DNA of 26,240 bases from JAMXLL01 sp035279875 (GTDB lineage: Bacteria > Desulfobacterota > Binatia > Binatales > Binataceae): positions 1-26,240 of the forward strand of contig DATEGX010000357.1 in assembly GCA_035279875.1 (NCBI GenBank), written 5' to 3'. The notes under the pieces were generated by a model that made no database searches, was not told the DNA's origin, and saw only the letters and a program-made list of their open reading frames with translations. Positions 15,968-24,124 of this stretch are shown one piece after another. Positions within the stretch are counted from its first letter, which is position 1, and the number at the start of each line of letters is the position of its first letter. The translations under genes and the position numbers were made by a program.

Positions 15968-16402
15968 ATGAACCGGAAGCACGAACGTTCTTTTGGGCAA
16001 GTAATACGGGAACGGCGACGCCAGCTCGAAATGACCCAGCAGGACGTGTCCGATCGGATTAAGACATCGACTCCATATGTCGGCCTCCTCGAAGCCGGTA
16101 AACGTCACCCCTCCGGCCGCATTCTGAGCCGCCTGGCTGAGGTGCTGGGCTTCGAGCGTCGCGAACTGTTCTTTTTAGCCAACCCGGATGCGGTAGAACT
16201 GCTGGCGCCCAACGATTCGCGCAACGACAAACGCTCATCGGCGTGGGAGGCCTTCCGCCACGACGACCGGGTGCGCCGCCGTTACAATATTTCGAGCGAT
16301 GAGATGGAAATGTTGTCGCGGGTCGCGCTGATGGGCGAGATTAATTCGGCACGCGACTTTATTTATATTCTCAACGCGGTCCGCCACGCCTTGGGGCGCT
16401 GA
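15968..16402 (+). CDS. XRE-family helix-turn-helix regulator
   Basis: A 144-residue DNA-binding protein with an N-terminal Cro/CI-type helix-turn-helix (about residues 9-65: FGQVIRERRRQLEMTQQDVS, then TSTPYVGLLEAGKRHPSGRIL). The C-terminal 75 residues are charged and helical and match no domain I recognise; the RHDDRVRRRYNISSDEMEML stretch may be a dimerisation or partner-binding part. AGGGG stands upstream of ATG 15968. The gene converges on rpsI. There is no toxin gene or phage gene beside it, so a chromosomal regulator is more likely than a phage repressor or antitoxin. Confidence 0.87.
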   Translation: MNRKHERSFGQVIRERRRQLEMTQQDVSDRIKTSTPYVGLLEAGKRHPSGRILSRLAEVLGFERRELFFLANPDAVELLAPNDSRNDKRSSAWEAFRHDDRVRRRYNISSDEMEMLSRVALMGEINSARDFIYILNAVRHALGR

Positions 16403-16433
16403 GCCTGGTCGGGCCGCCCCGCCTTCAAGATCC

Positions 16434-16467
16434 GAAACAGAAAGGCCCTCCGCATATCGGGAGGGCC
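16434..16467 (-). terminator. Intrinsic terminator of the rplM-rpsI unit
   Basis: On the minus strand the stem GGCCCTCC (16467-16460) pairs with GGAGGGCC (16451-16444) around an eight-base loop, followed by TTTCTGTTTC. It begins seven bases after the rpsI stop. On the plus strand no T-run follows, so it does not obviously serve the convergent XRE gene. Confidence 0.85.
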
Positions 16468-16473
16468 GCCGAA

Positions 16474-16872
16474 CTATCGCTTGGAGTATTGCGGACGCTT
16501 ACGTGCCTTGTGGCGGCCGTACTTCTTGCGCTCGACTTCGCGCGGATCGCGCGTCAGCATCCCGTTTTTCCTGAGTGCTGAACGCAGCGCTTCCGAGCTG
16601 GTGAGCAGCGCGCGCGAGATCCCGTGGCGAACCGCGTCAGCCTGCGCCGAACTGCCGCCGCCGACGACTTTGATGATGGCGTCGAATTGGCCCTTGGTCT
16701 CGGTGACCTCGAACGGCTCCAGGATCCGCATCCTGGCCGTGTCGCGTGGGAAGTAATGCTCGAGTGTGCGGTCGTTAACCGTGATCTCGCCTGAGCCCGG
16801 GCTCAGGCGGACGCTCGCCACCGCGGTTTTGCGCCGGCCGGTTCGTCTGATTACGTCTTTCTTTTCTGCCAT
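16474..16872 (-). CDS. rpsI: 30S ribosomal protein S9
   Basis: A 132-residue S9 (uS9), a small-subunit protein whose C-terminal tail reaches the P-site tRNA. GRRKTAVASVRL, KVVGGGSSAQADAVRHGISR, and the basic tail KARKRPQYSKR with its terminal Lys-Arg are diagnostic. ATG at 16872 (MAEKKDVIRRTGRRKTA) is chosen; the frame is open further upstream but that stretch overlaps rplM and shows no S9 similarity. It follows rplM after 67 bases in the usual order. Confidence 0.98.
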   Translation of the reverse strand: MAEKKDVIRRTGRRKTAVASVRLSPGSGEITVNDRTLEHYFPRDTARMRILEPFEVTETKGQFDAIIKVVGGGSSAQADAVRHGISRALLTSSEALRSALRKNGMLTRDPREVERKKYGRHKARKRPQYSKR

Positions 16873-16939
16873 CTTGGTAACGCTATGAGAGATGCCGTCG
16901 GCTTTGGGGGCCGGAGTGTTTTGCTCCCGCGGTCGGGCC

Positions 16940-17386
16940 TCAGAGAGTGATAACCTCGGGCTTTTGCGCGCTGTGCGGATGCTCGGCGTCGCGGTAAACC
17001 TTGAGCTTGGTGAAAAGCCGCCGTCCGAGGCGATTCTTCGGCAGCATTCCGCGCACCGCGGTTTCGATGAGCCGTTCCGGTTTGCCCTCGCGCAGCTTGC
17101 CGGCGGTCGTGCTGCGAATTCCACCCGGATAACCGCTATGCCGATGATAGAGCTTGTCCTCGGCCTTGCTGCCGGTCAGCCGCACCTTGGCCGCGTTTAT
17201 CACGATGACGAAGTCCCCGGCATCCTGATGAGGCGTGAAGTCCGGGCGATGCTTGCCGCGAAGCACGCTGGCCGCGCGCGACGCGATCCTGCCCAGGGAG
17301 CGGCCGTCTGCGTCGATCAACACCCATCGCCGGTCCCTGAGTGCGTCTTCATGCGAGACGCTTCTGGTCTGTTCGGTCAGTTTCAA
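16940..17386 (-). CDS. rplM: 50S ribosomal protein L13
   Basis: L13 (uL13), an early-assembling large-subunit protein. WVLIDADGRSLGRIASRAA, KHRPDFTPHQDAGDFVIVIN, LYHRHSGYPGGIRS and AVRGMLPKNRLGR are diagnostic. There is no ATG at a sensible place. I choose TTG at 17386 (148 residues, close to the normal 142-149) over GTG at 17425 (161 residues), which would lie only nine bases from the tRNA end; neither has a strong ribosome-binding site. The N-terminal 20 residues before WVLIDA are not conserved. It lies between tRNA-Asp and rpsI on the same strand. Confidence 0.95.
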   Translation of the reverse strand: MKLTEQTRSVSHEDALRDRRWVLIDADGRSLGRIASRAASVLRGKHRPDFTPHQDAGDFVIVINAAKVRLTGSKAEDKLYHRHSGYPGGIRSTTAGKLREGKPERLIETAVRGMLPKNRLGRRLFTKLKVYRDAEHPHSAQKPEVITL

Positions 17387-17434
17387 GTTCCAATACCTGC
17401 GATGCGCGCCTGCGCATATCGACACGTTGAATTT

Positions 17435-17512
17435 TGGCGGGGCCGATGGGATTTGAACCCACGACTTCCGACGTGACAGGCCGGCGTTCTAACCGGGCTG
17501 AACTACGACCCC
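17435..17512 (-). tRNA. tRNA-Asp (GTC), CCA encoded
   Basis: On the minus strand GGGGTCG (17512-17506) pairs with CGGCCCC to form a seven-bp acceptor stem (one G-T pair). The D arm contains TTCAGCCCGGTTAGAA, the anticodon arm CCGGC-CTGTCAC-GTCGG carries GTC, and the T arm has the TTCAAAT loop. The discriminator G is at 17438 and CCA is encoded at 17437-17435. The rplM coding region begins about 50 bases downstream on the same strand. Confidence 0.96.
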
Positions 17513-17526
17513 GCCGCGAACCATTC

Positions 17527-17555
17527 TTTTTATCGTTTCCTACTGGCATAGACAA
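17527..17555 (-). promoter_or_regulatory. Promoter of tRNA-Asp and probably rplM-rpsI
   Basis: On the minus strand TTGTCT (17555-17550), a 17-base spacer and TAAAAA (17532-17527) match the sigma70 consensus at four of six positions each. The -10 box ends 14 bases before the mature tRNA end, a usual distance. No terminator lies between the tRNA and rplM, so this promoter may drive all three genes. Confidence 0.6.
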
Positions 17556-17772
17556 CCACTTCACTTGCACTGTCGCCCATCCGCCGCTGTTGAATTGCGA
17601 TAGCCGGGAAAAGCGCGGGCGCCGTTCCACGAACGCCTGACGTGGCATCGTAACGATCTGGAAACTTGCTATAGCTGCCCGCAATGGCCTATTTTAAGTC
17701 GCATCGCTCGACCTCTCGAAGCAGGGGCGAGCAGATCCCACGGCTGCTGGGGGATCCTAAAGACGCCCGCCT

Positions 17773-20700
17773 ATGTGGATTGTAAGTCTGGCTCTGCGGC
17801 GCCCGCTGTCGGTTGCGGTCATGGCGCTTCTGATGCTGGTGCTGGGGGCGCTGTCCTTCACCCGCATGAACGCCGATATTTTTCCGGCGATCGACATGCC
17901 GGTGGTAATCGTCGTCTGGAATTACCCCGGGCTGTCGGCGATCGACATGGAACGGCGCGTGGTGATCATCAGCGAGCGCGCTTCCGGCAGCACCGTCAAC
18001 GATATCGAGCACATGGAGTCGGAATCGATCGCCGGTGCCGGCCTCATTCGCATCTATTTTCATCCCGGCACGATCACCGCCGGCGGAATCGCGCAGCTTA
18101 GCTCGCTCTCGCAAAGCATCCTGTCGATTTTCCCGCCGGGGATTCAGGCTCCCAATATCGTCGACTACAACGCCGCCAACGTGCCGGTCGCGCAGCTCAA
18201 CGTCTCGAGCGATACGCTCTCCGAGCAAGCCCTGTTCGACTATGGACTGAATTTCATCCGGGTCCGGCTGTATAGCATCGAGGGGATTTCGGTGCCGGCG
18301 CCGTTCGGCGGGCGCAACCGCGCCGTGATGGTCAACCTCGACCCGACCGAGATGTACGCCAACGGTCTTTCAGCGGAGAGGGTCGGCAACGCGCTGAGCG
18401 CGAGCAATATCATCATCCCGGCCGGGTCGGCCAAGATCGGCAATCGCGAATATCGCGTCGAGCTGAACGGCAGTCCGAATCAGGTCGAAGATTTCAACCG
18501 GGTGCCGGTCAAGGTGGTCAACGGCGCGCCGGTCTACCTGGGCGAGGTGGCGCCGGTAACAGACACCCACATGGTGCAAACCAACGTCGTGCGCATCGAC
18601 GGGGTGCGCGCTACTTATCTGCCGATTTTCAAGCACGCGGCCGCCTCGACCCTGACGGTCATCGACAACGTGCGCAAGATGATCCCGATCGTGCTGGAGA
18701 CCGCGCCGAAAGGGATGAAGCTGAAGCTGGCCTTCGACCAGTCGGTGTTCGTGCGCGCGGCGCTATGGGGCGTCGTCCGCGAGGCCACGATTGCCGCCGG
18801 GCTGGTCGCTTTGATGGTGCTGGTGTTCCTCGGCTCGCCGCGCAGCATGCTGATCGTTATCCTCTCGATCCCATTGTCGATTCTGACGGCGATTGTGGCG
18901 CTCAAGCTCTCCGGCGAAACCATCAATATCATGACGCTTGGAGGACTCGCGCTGGCGGTCGGGATGCTGGTCGATGACGCCACCGTGGCGATCGAAAATA
19001 TCCACCGCCATCATGCGATGCATAAGCCGTTGCTGGTGGCGATCCTTGACGGATCGAGCGAAATTGCCACGCCGGCGCTGATCGGCACGCTCGCCATTTG
19101 CATCGTGTTCTTCCCGGTGGTGCTGCTCTACGGAGTGGCGCGCTTCCTGTTCACGCCGCTGGCGTTGGCGGTGGTCTACGCGATGCTCACCTCGTACCTG
19201 CTGTCGCGCACGCTGGTGCCCGCGATGGCGCGGCATCTGATGCCCGAAAGCCACGAAGAGCATGCCGGGAGCGGTACGTGGGCGGGCTTTGTGGCGGGCT
19301 TCGACAGGGCTTTCGAGGGCGCGCGCGAGCGCTACCGCGCGAGTCTCGGCAAGTTCATCGCGCGCCGCGGTTTTGCTCTCGGCTGCGTCGCGATCCTGGT
19401 GGTCTCGTCGCTGTTTCTGGCGCCGGTGGTGGGTCAGGATTTCTTTCCGTACGTCGACGCCGGGATGATGAAGATGCATCTGCGGGCGCCGACCGGCACG
19501 CGCGTCGAACAGACCGAGCTCATCGTTGACGACGTCGAGCGGGCGATTCGGCGCGTCATCCCGGCGGGCGAGCTTGATCAGATAAGCGACAATATCGGCC
19601 TGCCGCCATTTGCCTATGTTCTCGCGTTTTACCAGACCGACAGCGTCGGTCCGCAGGACGCCGATATACTGATTTCGCTCAAGCCCGGGCATCACCCGAC
19701 GGCGGCATACCAGGCGCGGATTCGCCAGGTGATGGCGCGCGAGTTTCCCGACGTGCAGGTCTATTTCCAGGCCGCCGACATCGTCAGCCAGGTGCTCAAC
19801 TTTGGCCTGTCGGCGCCGATCGACGCGCAGATTTCCGGACAGAAAATCCAGCAGGATTATGCGGTTGCCCAGCGCCTGGAGAGCACGATGCGCGAGATTC
19901 CGGGGTTGACCGACGTGCGTATTGCCCAGTTGCTCGACTATCCAACCATCCAGGTCAACGTCGACCGGGTTAAGGCGCTGCAGCTCGGTATCGATCAGCG
20001 TTCGGTCGCCACCGACCTGCTGACCTCGCTCGCGACCAACACGCTGCTGGCTCCCAACTACTGGCTCGATCCGAGCAACGGGGTCAACTACAGCGTGCTC
20101 GAGCAGGTGCCGCAGCATCTGGTGGATTCGGTGCAGGCGCTCGGCCGCACCCCGTTGTCGCCCAACGTGATCGACGGCACTACCTCGCCCTCGCCTCAGC
20201 TGCTGTCCAATATCGCGACTATCCGCGAGGGGGTCGAGCCCGCGGTCGTCAACCATTACGATGTGCAGCGGGTGATCGACGTCGACTGCAACGTCGAAGG
20301 GCGCGACCTCGGCGGTTCCTCCGCGGCCGTGCAACGCGCAATCGACCGGCTGGGCCAGTTGGCGCCAGGTATGCGAATCAATATCCGCGGTCAGAGCCAG
20401 GCGATGCACGAATCCTTTTCGGCGCTCGAGCTCGGCCTGGTGCTCGCGATCGTGCTCGTCTACCTGCTGATGGTCGCGAATTTCCAATCCTGGGTCGAGC
20501 CGCTGGTTATCATGATGGCGGTGCCGGGCGCGCTGGCGGGGGTGTTGTGGATGCTCGCGCTGACCAGCACCACCATCAACGTCGAGTCGCTGATGGGCGC
20601 GATCATGGCGGTCGGCGTCGGCGTCGCGAACGGCAACCTGGTCGTGATCTTCGCCAACGAGCTGCGCGAGCAGGGCTATACGCCCAGCGCCGCCGCGATC

Positions 20701-20961
20701 GAGGCTGCGCGCACGCGATTGAGACCGGTCGTGATGACGGCGCTGGCGATGATCCTCGGAATGCTGCCGATGGCGCTCGCGATCGGTGAAGGCGGCGAGC
20801 AGAACGCCCCGCTCGGGCGCGCGGTAATCGGCGGATTGCTGGTCGCCACCCTGATGACCCTCTACGTGGTGCCGGCGGTGTACTCAATTTTTGCGCGAAA
20901 CGTCAAAGGCAAGCATGAGCGCGACGCCGAACTCGAAGCGGTAACGTCGCCCGGCGCCTGA
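17773..20961 (+). CDS. RND efflux permease lacking the TM10 lysine
   Basis: A 1062-residue resistance-nodulation-division transporter of the inner membrane that exports a substrate using the proton gradient. It has the duplicated RND plan: a membrane helix at 10-30, a large periplasmic loop, TM2-6 from about 335, a second periplasmic loop from about 570, and TM8-12 from about 885. The proton-relay aspartates are present in TM4 (D401-D402 of GMLVDDATVAIENI). The TM10 lysine of AcrB-type pumps is replaced: the region reads VGVGVANGNLVVIF with Ala952-Asn953. Substrate cannot be told. It belongs to a less-studied RND group usually paired with a HlyD-type adaptor, as here 31 bases downstream. The start lacks a clear ribosome-binding site. 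Confidence 0.95.
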   Translation: MWIVSLALRRPLSVAVMALLMLVLGALSFTRMNADIFPAIDMPVVIVVWNYPGLSAIDMERRVVIISERASGSTVNDIEHMESESIAGAGLIRIYFHPGTITAGGIAQLSSLSQSILSIFPPGIQAPNIVDYNAANVPVAQLNVSSDTLSEQALFDYGLNFIRVRLYSIEGISVPAPFGGRNRAVMVNLDPTEMYANGLSAERVGNALSASNIIIPAGSAKIGNREYRVELNGSPNQVEDFNRVPVKVVNGAPVYLGEVAPVTDTHMVQTNVVRIDGVRATYLPIFKHAAASTLTVIDNVRKMIPIVLETAPKGMKLKLAFDQSVFVRAALWGVVREATIAAGLVALMVLVFLGSPRSMLIVILSIPLSILTAIVALKLSGETINIMTLGGLALAVGMLVDDATVAIENIHRHHAMHKPLLVAILDGSSEIATPALIGTLAICIVFFPVVLLYGVARFLFTPLALAVVYAMLTSYLLSRTLVPAMARHLMPESHEEHAGSGTWAGFVAGFDRAFEGARERYRASLGKFIARRGFALGCVAILVVSSLFLAPVVGQDFFPYVDAGMMKMHLRAPTGTRVEQTELIVDDVERAIRRVIPAGELDQISDNIGLPPFAYVLAFYQTDSVGPQDADILISLKPGHHPTAAYQARIRQVMAREFPDVQVYFQAADIVSQVLNFGLSAPIDAQISGQKIQQDYAVAQRLESTMREIPGLTDVRIAQLLDYPTIQVNVDRVKALQLGIDQRSVATDLLTSLATNTLLAPNYWLDPSNGVNYSVLEQVPQHLVDSVQALGRTPLSPNVIDGTTSPSPQLLSNIATIREGVEPAVVNHYDVQRVIDVDCNVEGRDLGGSSAAVQRAIDRLGQLAPGMRINIRGQSQAMHESFSALELGLVLAIVLVYLLMVANFQSWVEPLVIMMAVPGALAGVLWMLALTSTTINVESLMGAIMAVGVGVANGNLVVIFANELREQGYTPSAAAIEAARTRLRPVVMTALAMILGMLPMALAIGEGGEQNAPLGRAVIGGLLVATLMTLYVVPAVYSIFARNVKGKHERDAELEAVTSPGA

Positions 20962-20992
20962 AGAAAATGGCCGGAGTGTCGAGAGCGATTTG

Positions 20993-22138
20993 ATGGACGA
21001 AGATCCCAGGATATATAGCCCCGCGCCTCCAGGCGGCTTCTTTTTTATCGGATGGGCGCTGTTGGTGCTCGTCGTCCTGGGCTTGACCGCGGGCCTGGTG
21101 CTGGCGCGTGGCTTCCTGCTCAGCCGCCAGACCACTCAGCTCGAGGAACAGCTCCAGATGGGGCCGCGGGTGCTGGTCGAGCCGGTGTTGAGCACCCCGC
21201 CGACTCGCTCGATCGTGGTTCCCGGCACGATCCACGGCTATGTCGAGACCCCGGTTTACGCCAAGATCGCCGGTTATTTGAAGGCCATCTACGTGGACAA
21301 GGGCGATCGTGTGAAAGAGAACCAGTTGCTGGCGCTGCTCCAATCGCCGGAGCTGGATCATCAGGTCGCCAACGCGCGCGCCACCTACCGACTCGCTCGG
21401 ATTACCGACCAGCGCAACCAGTCGCTTCTGCGCTTCGGCGTCCTGGCGCAGCAGCAGGCGGATAATTCACATGCCCAATTGGTCGAGGCGAAGGAAGCCC
21501 TCGATCAACTGATTGCGACCAAGGGCTACGAGGAGATTCGCGCACCGTTCGGCGGAATAGTGACCACCCGCTACGTCGACCCCGGCGCGCTGATTCCGCA
21601 GGCCACGCAGCCGGGTGTGGCGGTGACCCCGATAATCGCGCTGGCCACCCTGTCGCCCTTGAGGATTTACGCGGACGTTCCGCAAAGCGCCGCGCCGTTC
21701 GTTCGCGATGGCGATCAGGCGACCATCACGGTGACCGAGTATCCGCAGCGCGTCTTCAAGGGAACCGTCGCGCGGCGTTCGAATTCTCTGGTCAGCGAGA
21801 CCCGGACGATGCTGACCGAGGTCGACTTGCCCAATCTGGACGGGGCGCTTTACCCCGGGATGTACGCGACGATGAAATTCGACGTGAACGTCCCGCGCGG
21901 AGTGCCGCTCGTTCCAGATGACGCGTTGATTTTCCGCAATGGCATGCCCAACGTGCCGGTGGTGCGCAATGGCCGCCTGAAGCTGGTGCCTGTGACCCTG
22001 GGTTACGACAACGGCGTCAACGTCGAAGTGCCGGAAGGACTGTCAGAGCAGGACCAGGTCGCAATCAACGTCGGCCAGGCGGCGCAGGACGGCGAACCCG
22101 TCCGCGCGGTTCCGGCCGCCAGCGTGGCGGCCAAGTAG
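20993..22138 (+). CDS. RND periplasmic adaptor (membrane fusion protein)
   Basis: A 381-residue HlyD/AcrA-type adaptor that links the RND permease to an outer-membrane channel. It shows an N-terminal membrane helix (about residues 20-40, GFFFIGWALLVLVVLGLTAG), a biotinyl-lipoyl half-motif around VYAKIAGYLKAIYVDKGDRV, a short helical hairpin (about 110-165), the second half-motif EEIRAPFGGIVTTRYVDPGA and a C-terminal beta-barrel. The ATG at 20993 is preferred to the TTG one codon earlier. It has no lipobox cysteine, so anchoring is by the helix. No TolC-like gene follows: a convergent gene ends nine bases away. Confidence 0.94.
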   Translation: MDEDPRIYSPAPPGGFFFIGWALLVLVVLGLTAGLVLARGFLLSRQTTQLEEQLQMGPRVLVEPVLSTPPTRSIVVPGTIHGYVETPVYAKIAGYLKAIYVDKGDRVKENQLLALLQSPELDHQVANARATYRLARITDQRNQSLLRFGVLAQQQADNSHAQLVEAKEALDQLIATKGYEEIRAPFGGIVTTRYVDPGALIPQATQPGVAVTPIIALATLSPLRIYADVPQSAAPFVRDGDQATITVTEYPQRVFKGTVARRSNSLVSETRTMLTEVDLPNLDGALYPGMYATMKFDVNVPRGVPLVPDDALIFRNGMPNVPVVRNGRLKLVPVTLGYDNGVNVEVPEGLSEQDQVAINVGQAAQDGEPVRAVPAASVAAK

Positions 22139-22147
22139 TGGAGATCA

Positions 22148-22579
22148 TCATTCGAGAACGGCTCGAAGCGACTTCAGCCATTGCGGCATAGCCTCCTCCA
22201 GGACCTTTCTGCAATTGTCCCGGGCTTCGGCTGGGCACTCGAATGCCACTGACCATTCGACCAGCGCTCTATTCCCGTCGACGATCGGCGTGACGCGGGC
22301 GGTCCCCTGGTAATATGTCATCGCCGCGAGCGGCTCGCAGGATTCGTAAGTGTAAGACCGAGCGGGGTCCGAATGGGCGAGCAACCGTTGGCGAATACGT
22401 ATGCCGTATTCGGTGAAGTTGCGAATCGCGCCGACGGCGTCGCCAGGCTTGCCATCCTCGATGTAGCTGTCGCTCACGCTTGCGACCCATACAGGGTAGC
22501 TGTTGAAATCTCGGATTATGCTCCAGACTCGATCGGCGGTCTGGTCGAACACTGTGCTGTACGACACCGTTGTAGTCAT
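22148..22579 (-). CDS. SRPBCC / polyketide cyclase-like protein
   Basis: A 143-residue START-like protein of the polyketide cyclase/dehydrase type. TADRVWSIIRDFNSYPVWVA, ARSYTYESCEPLAAMTYYQG and GNRALVEWSVAFECPAE follow the usual SRPBCC strand pattern. Such proteins bind or convert small hydrophobic molecules; the reaction is unknown. AAGGGATG stands ahead of ATG 22579. It is the last gene of the minus-strand run NmrA-like, LigM-like, SRPBCC and ends nine bases from the adaptor stop. It is not closely similar to the SRPBCC protein at 427-834. Confidence 0.9.
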   Translation of the reverse strand: MTTTVSYSTVFDQTADRVWSIIRDFNSYPVWVASVSDSYIEDGKPGDAVGAIRNFTEYGIRIRQRLLAHSDPARSYTYESCEPLAAMTYYQGTARVTPIVDGNRALVEWSVAFECPAEARDNCRKVLEEAMPQWLKSLRAVLE

Positions 22580-22668
22580 AGTTGCATCCCTTTCAGCTGA
22601 TCCTCGTGGTGCCTATACAACCCGCCAATGATGAAAATGTGAAAAGAGGTCGCGTTTCGAATGGAGAT

Positions 22669-23949
22669 TTACAGGCTGCGGACGTCGATTCGCCGGTTGT
22701 CCTTCTTGTATGGTGCCGGCGCGACCTGCGCCCGAATCTCTTTTTGCGGCTCATCGGGCTCTCCCCATACGACCGTCACCGGGGTTCCCGGTTCGCTACA
22801 CTCCACGTCGATCACGCAGAGCGAAAGCATCTGCCGGAAGTAGTAGCTGTAACCACGGGAAGTCGCGATCCCGACCGTTTTCCCGTTGCGGGTAACCCTG
22901 TCGGCATACATGAAGCCGCGCTGATCGCGCGGGATTTCCATATAGTGATACGGTTTTCCCTGGCCAAATAGCGACGCGTATACCTCAACGACATCGTTCG
23001 CATTCCACACCAGGGTCCGGATTACCCGGCGAGGATGCGCGACCTCCTCTTCCAGCGCCTGCCGGCCGATGAAATCGTGATCGAACTTGATCCGGTTTTT
23101 CCACCCCAGCTCCACCGGGCTGCGGTACCATGCGCTCACGTCGTCTGCTTCGAAACTGCCCGCGATATTGAACGTTGTTGCGTAACCAGGCATCGCGGTT
23201 GTGAACTCGGCCAGATACTCAGCCATCTCTTCGTCGAAAATTGCCGGCAGATAGTCAGTAACAATAGTTGGGAAGCAGGCCTCGAGATGGTTGATAAATG
23301 CGGCGCGCCCGCCTAAGCGCCGAATGCCGAACTCCCGGCCCGCCTCCAGAACCGCCTCGTATACTTCCCGCGCGTTGGCTGTCGGCCCCTGGAGCTCATA
23401 TCCAAGCTCGCCGGCCATTCCCTGTCGAAGAGCCAAGGTCTCGTGACCGGCGATGTGGATTTTGCCTGAATGCATAAAGGCAATATCCCGAACGCTCTTT
23501 CCCGCCGCCTTTTCCACTACATGGACTGCGTTCGGTCCCGATACCTGGAAATTGAACCAGTCGTCGGGCTCAGAAACCGCCTTGTAGCTCCCGTGCCGCA
23601 ATTTGTAATCCACCCAGAAGCCGCCACGGCCGAAAAGCATGAATTCGTCTTCTCCAAGACGGCTCAGGATTCCTTCATGGATGATCTTGCCGGCATCATT
23701 GCAATGGATGACGTGCTTGGATTGACCGAGGGCGAATTTCGCGAAGCTGTTTACCGAAACGTCGGAAAATAGCTTGAGCACGTCCGGCCCGCGAAAGCGG
23801 CGCTCCCAGAGAAATGACCAGTCACCGATGTAGCAAGACTCCTTCCAGGACATGCTCTCATCGATCCAGTCAGTGTATTCAGGCTGGCCCCAGCGTACCG
23901 TGAAGTATCCTTCTGGCGTGCGTCGCATCTCAGCGACTGAGATTGTCAT
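22669..23949 (-). CDS. LigM/DesA-like aminomethyltransferase-family O-demethylase
   Basis: A 426-residue protein of the GcvT-like, folate-binding aminomethyltransferase family. It most resembles LigM and DesA, which demethylate vanillate and syringate by moving the methyl group to tetrahydrofolate. Shared features in order are PEYTDWIDESMSWKESC, FQVSGPNAVHVVEKAAG, LRQGMAGELGYELQGP, KFDHDFIGRQALEEEV and EIRAQVAPAPYKK near the C-terminus. LigM and DesA are nearer 470 residues. The frame stays open upstream to 24213, but that would overlap the NmrA-like gene and shows no similarity, so ATG 23949 is used. The ribosome-binding site is weak. Substrate is inferred from the family; DMSP demethylase is a more distant relative. 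Confidence 0.88.
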   Translation of the reverse strand: MTISVAEMRRTPEGYFTVRWGQPEYTDWIDESMSWKESCYIGDWSFLWERRFRGPDVLKLFSDVSVNSFAKFALGQSKHVIHCNDAGKIIHEGILSRLGEDEFMLFGRGGFWVDYKLRHGSYKAVSEPDDWFNFQVSGPNAVHVVEKAAGKSVRDIAFMHSGKIHIAGHETLALRQGMAGELGYELQGPTANAREVYEAVLEAGREFGIRRLGGRAAFINHLEACFPTIVTDYLPAIFDEEMAEYLAEFTTAMPGYATTFNIAGSFEADDVSAWYRSPVELGWKNRIKFDHDFIGRQALEEEVAHPRRVIRTLVWNANDVVEVYASLFGQGKPYHYMEIPRDQRGFMYADRVTRNGKTVGIATSRGYSYYFRQMLSLCVIDVECSEPGTPVTVVWGEPDEPQKEIRAQVAPAPYKKDNRRIDVRSL

Positions 23950-24124
23950 CGCTTGGTCACCGAATCCGGCTTGTGTCCTCAAGTGCTGGCATGACGACCT
24001 AGCACGTTTAGCAATTAAATATCCAGTTGGACGCCGGCGTTTGCGGCTAAGTGCGGCAAGAGCATCGCCTACTAGCTCGGCAGCGAGAATTGAATCTTGC
24101 TGCGGCTCCTCGTATGCGAGCGAC

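Noticed and set aside
16873..17124. N-terminal extension of S9
   Set aside because: It overlaps rplM in another frame and S9 proteins begin near the conserved GRRKTA motif, as from ATG 16872.
18763..20487. 574-codon open frame on the minus strand
   Set aside because: It lies entirely antisense to the RND permease, is rich in His, Arg and Asp as expected from a GC-rich shadow frame, and has no domain.
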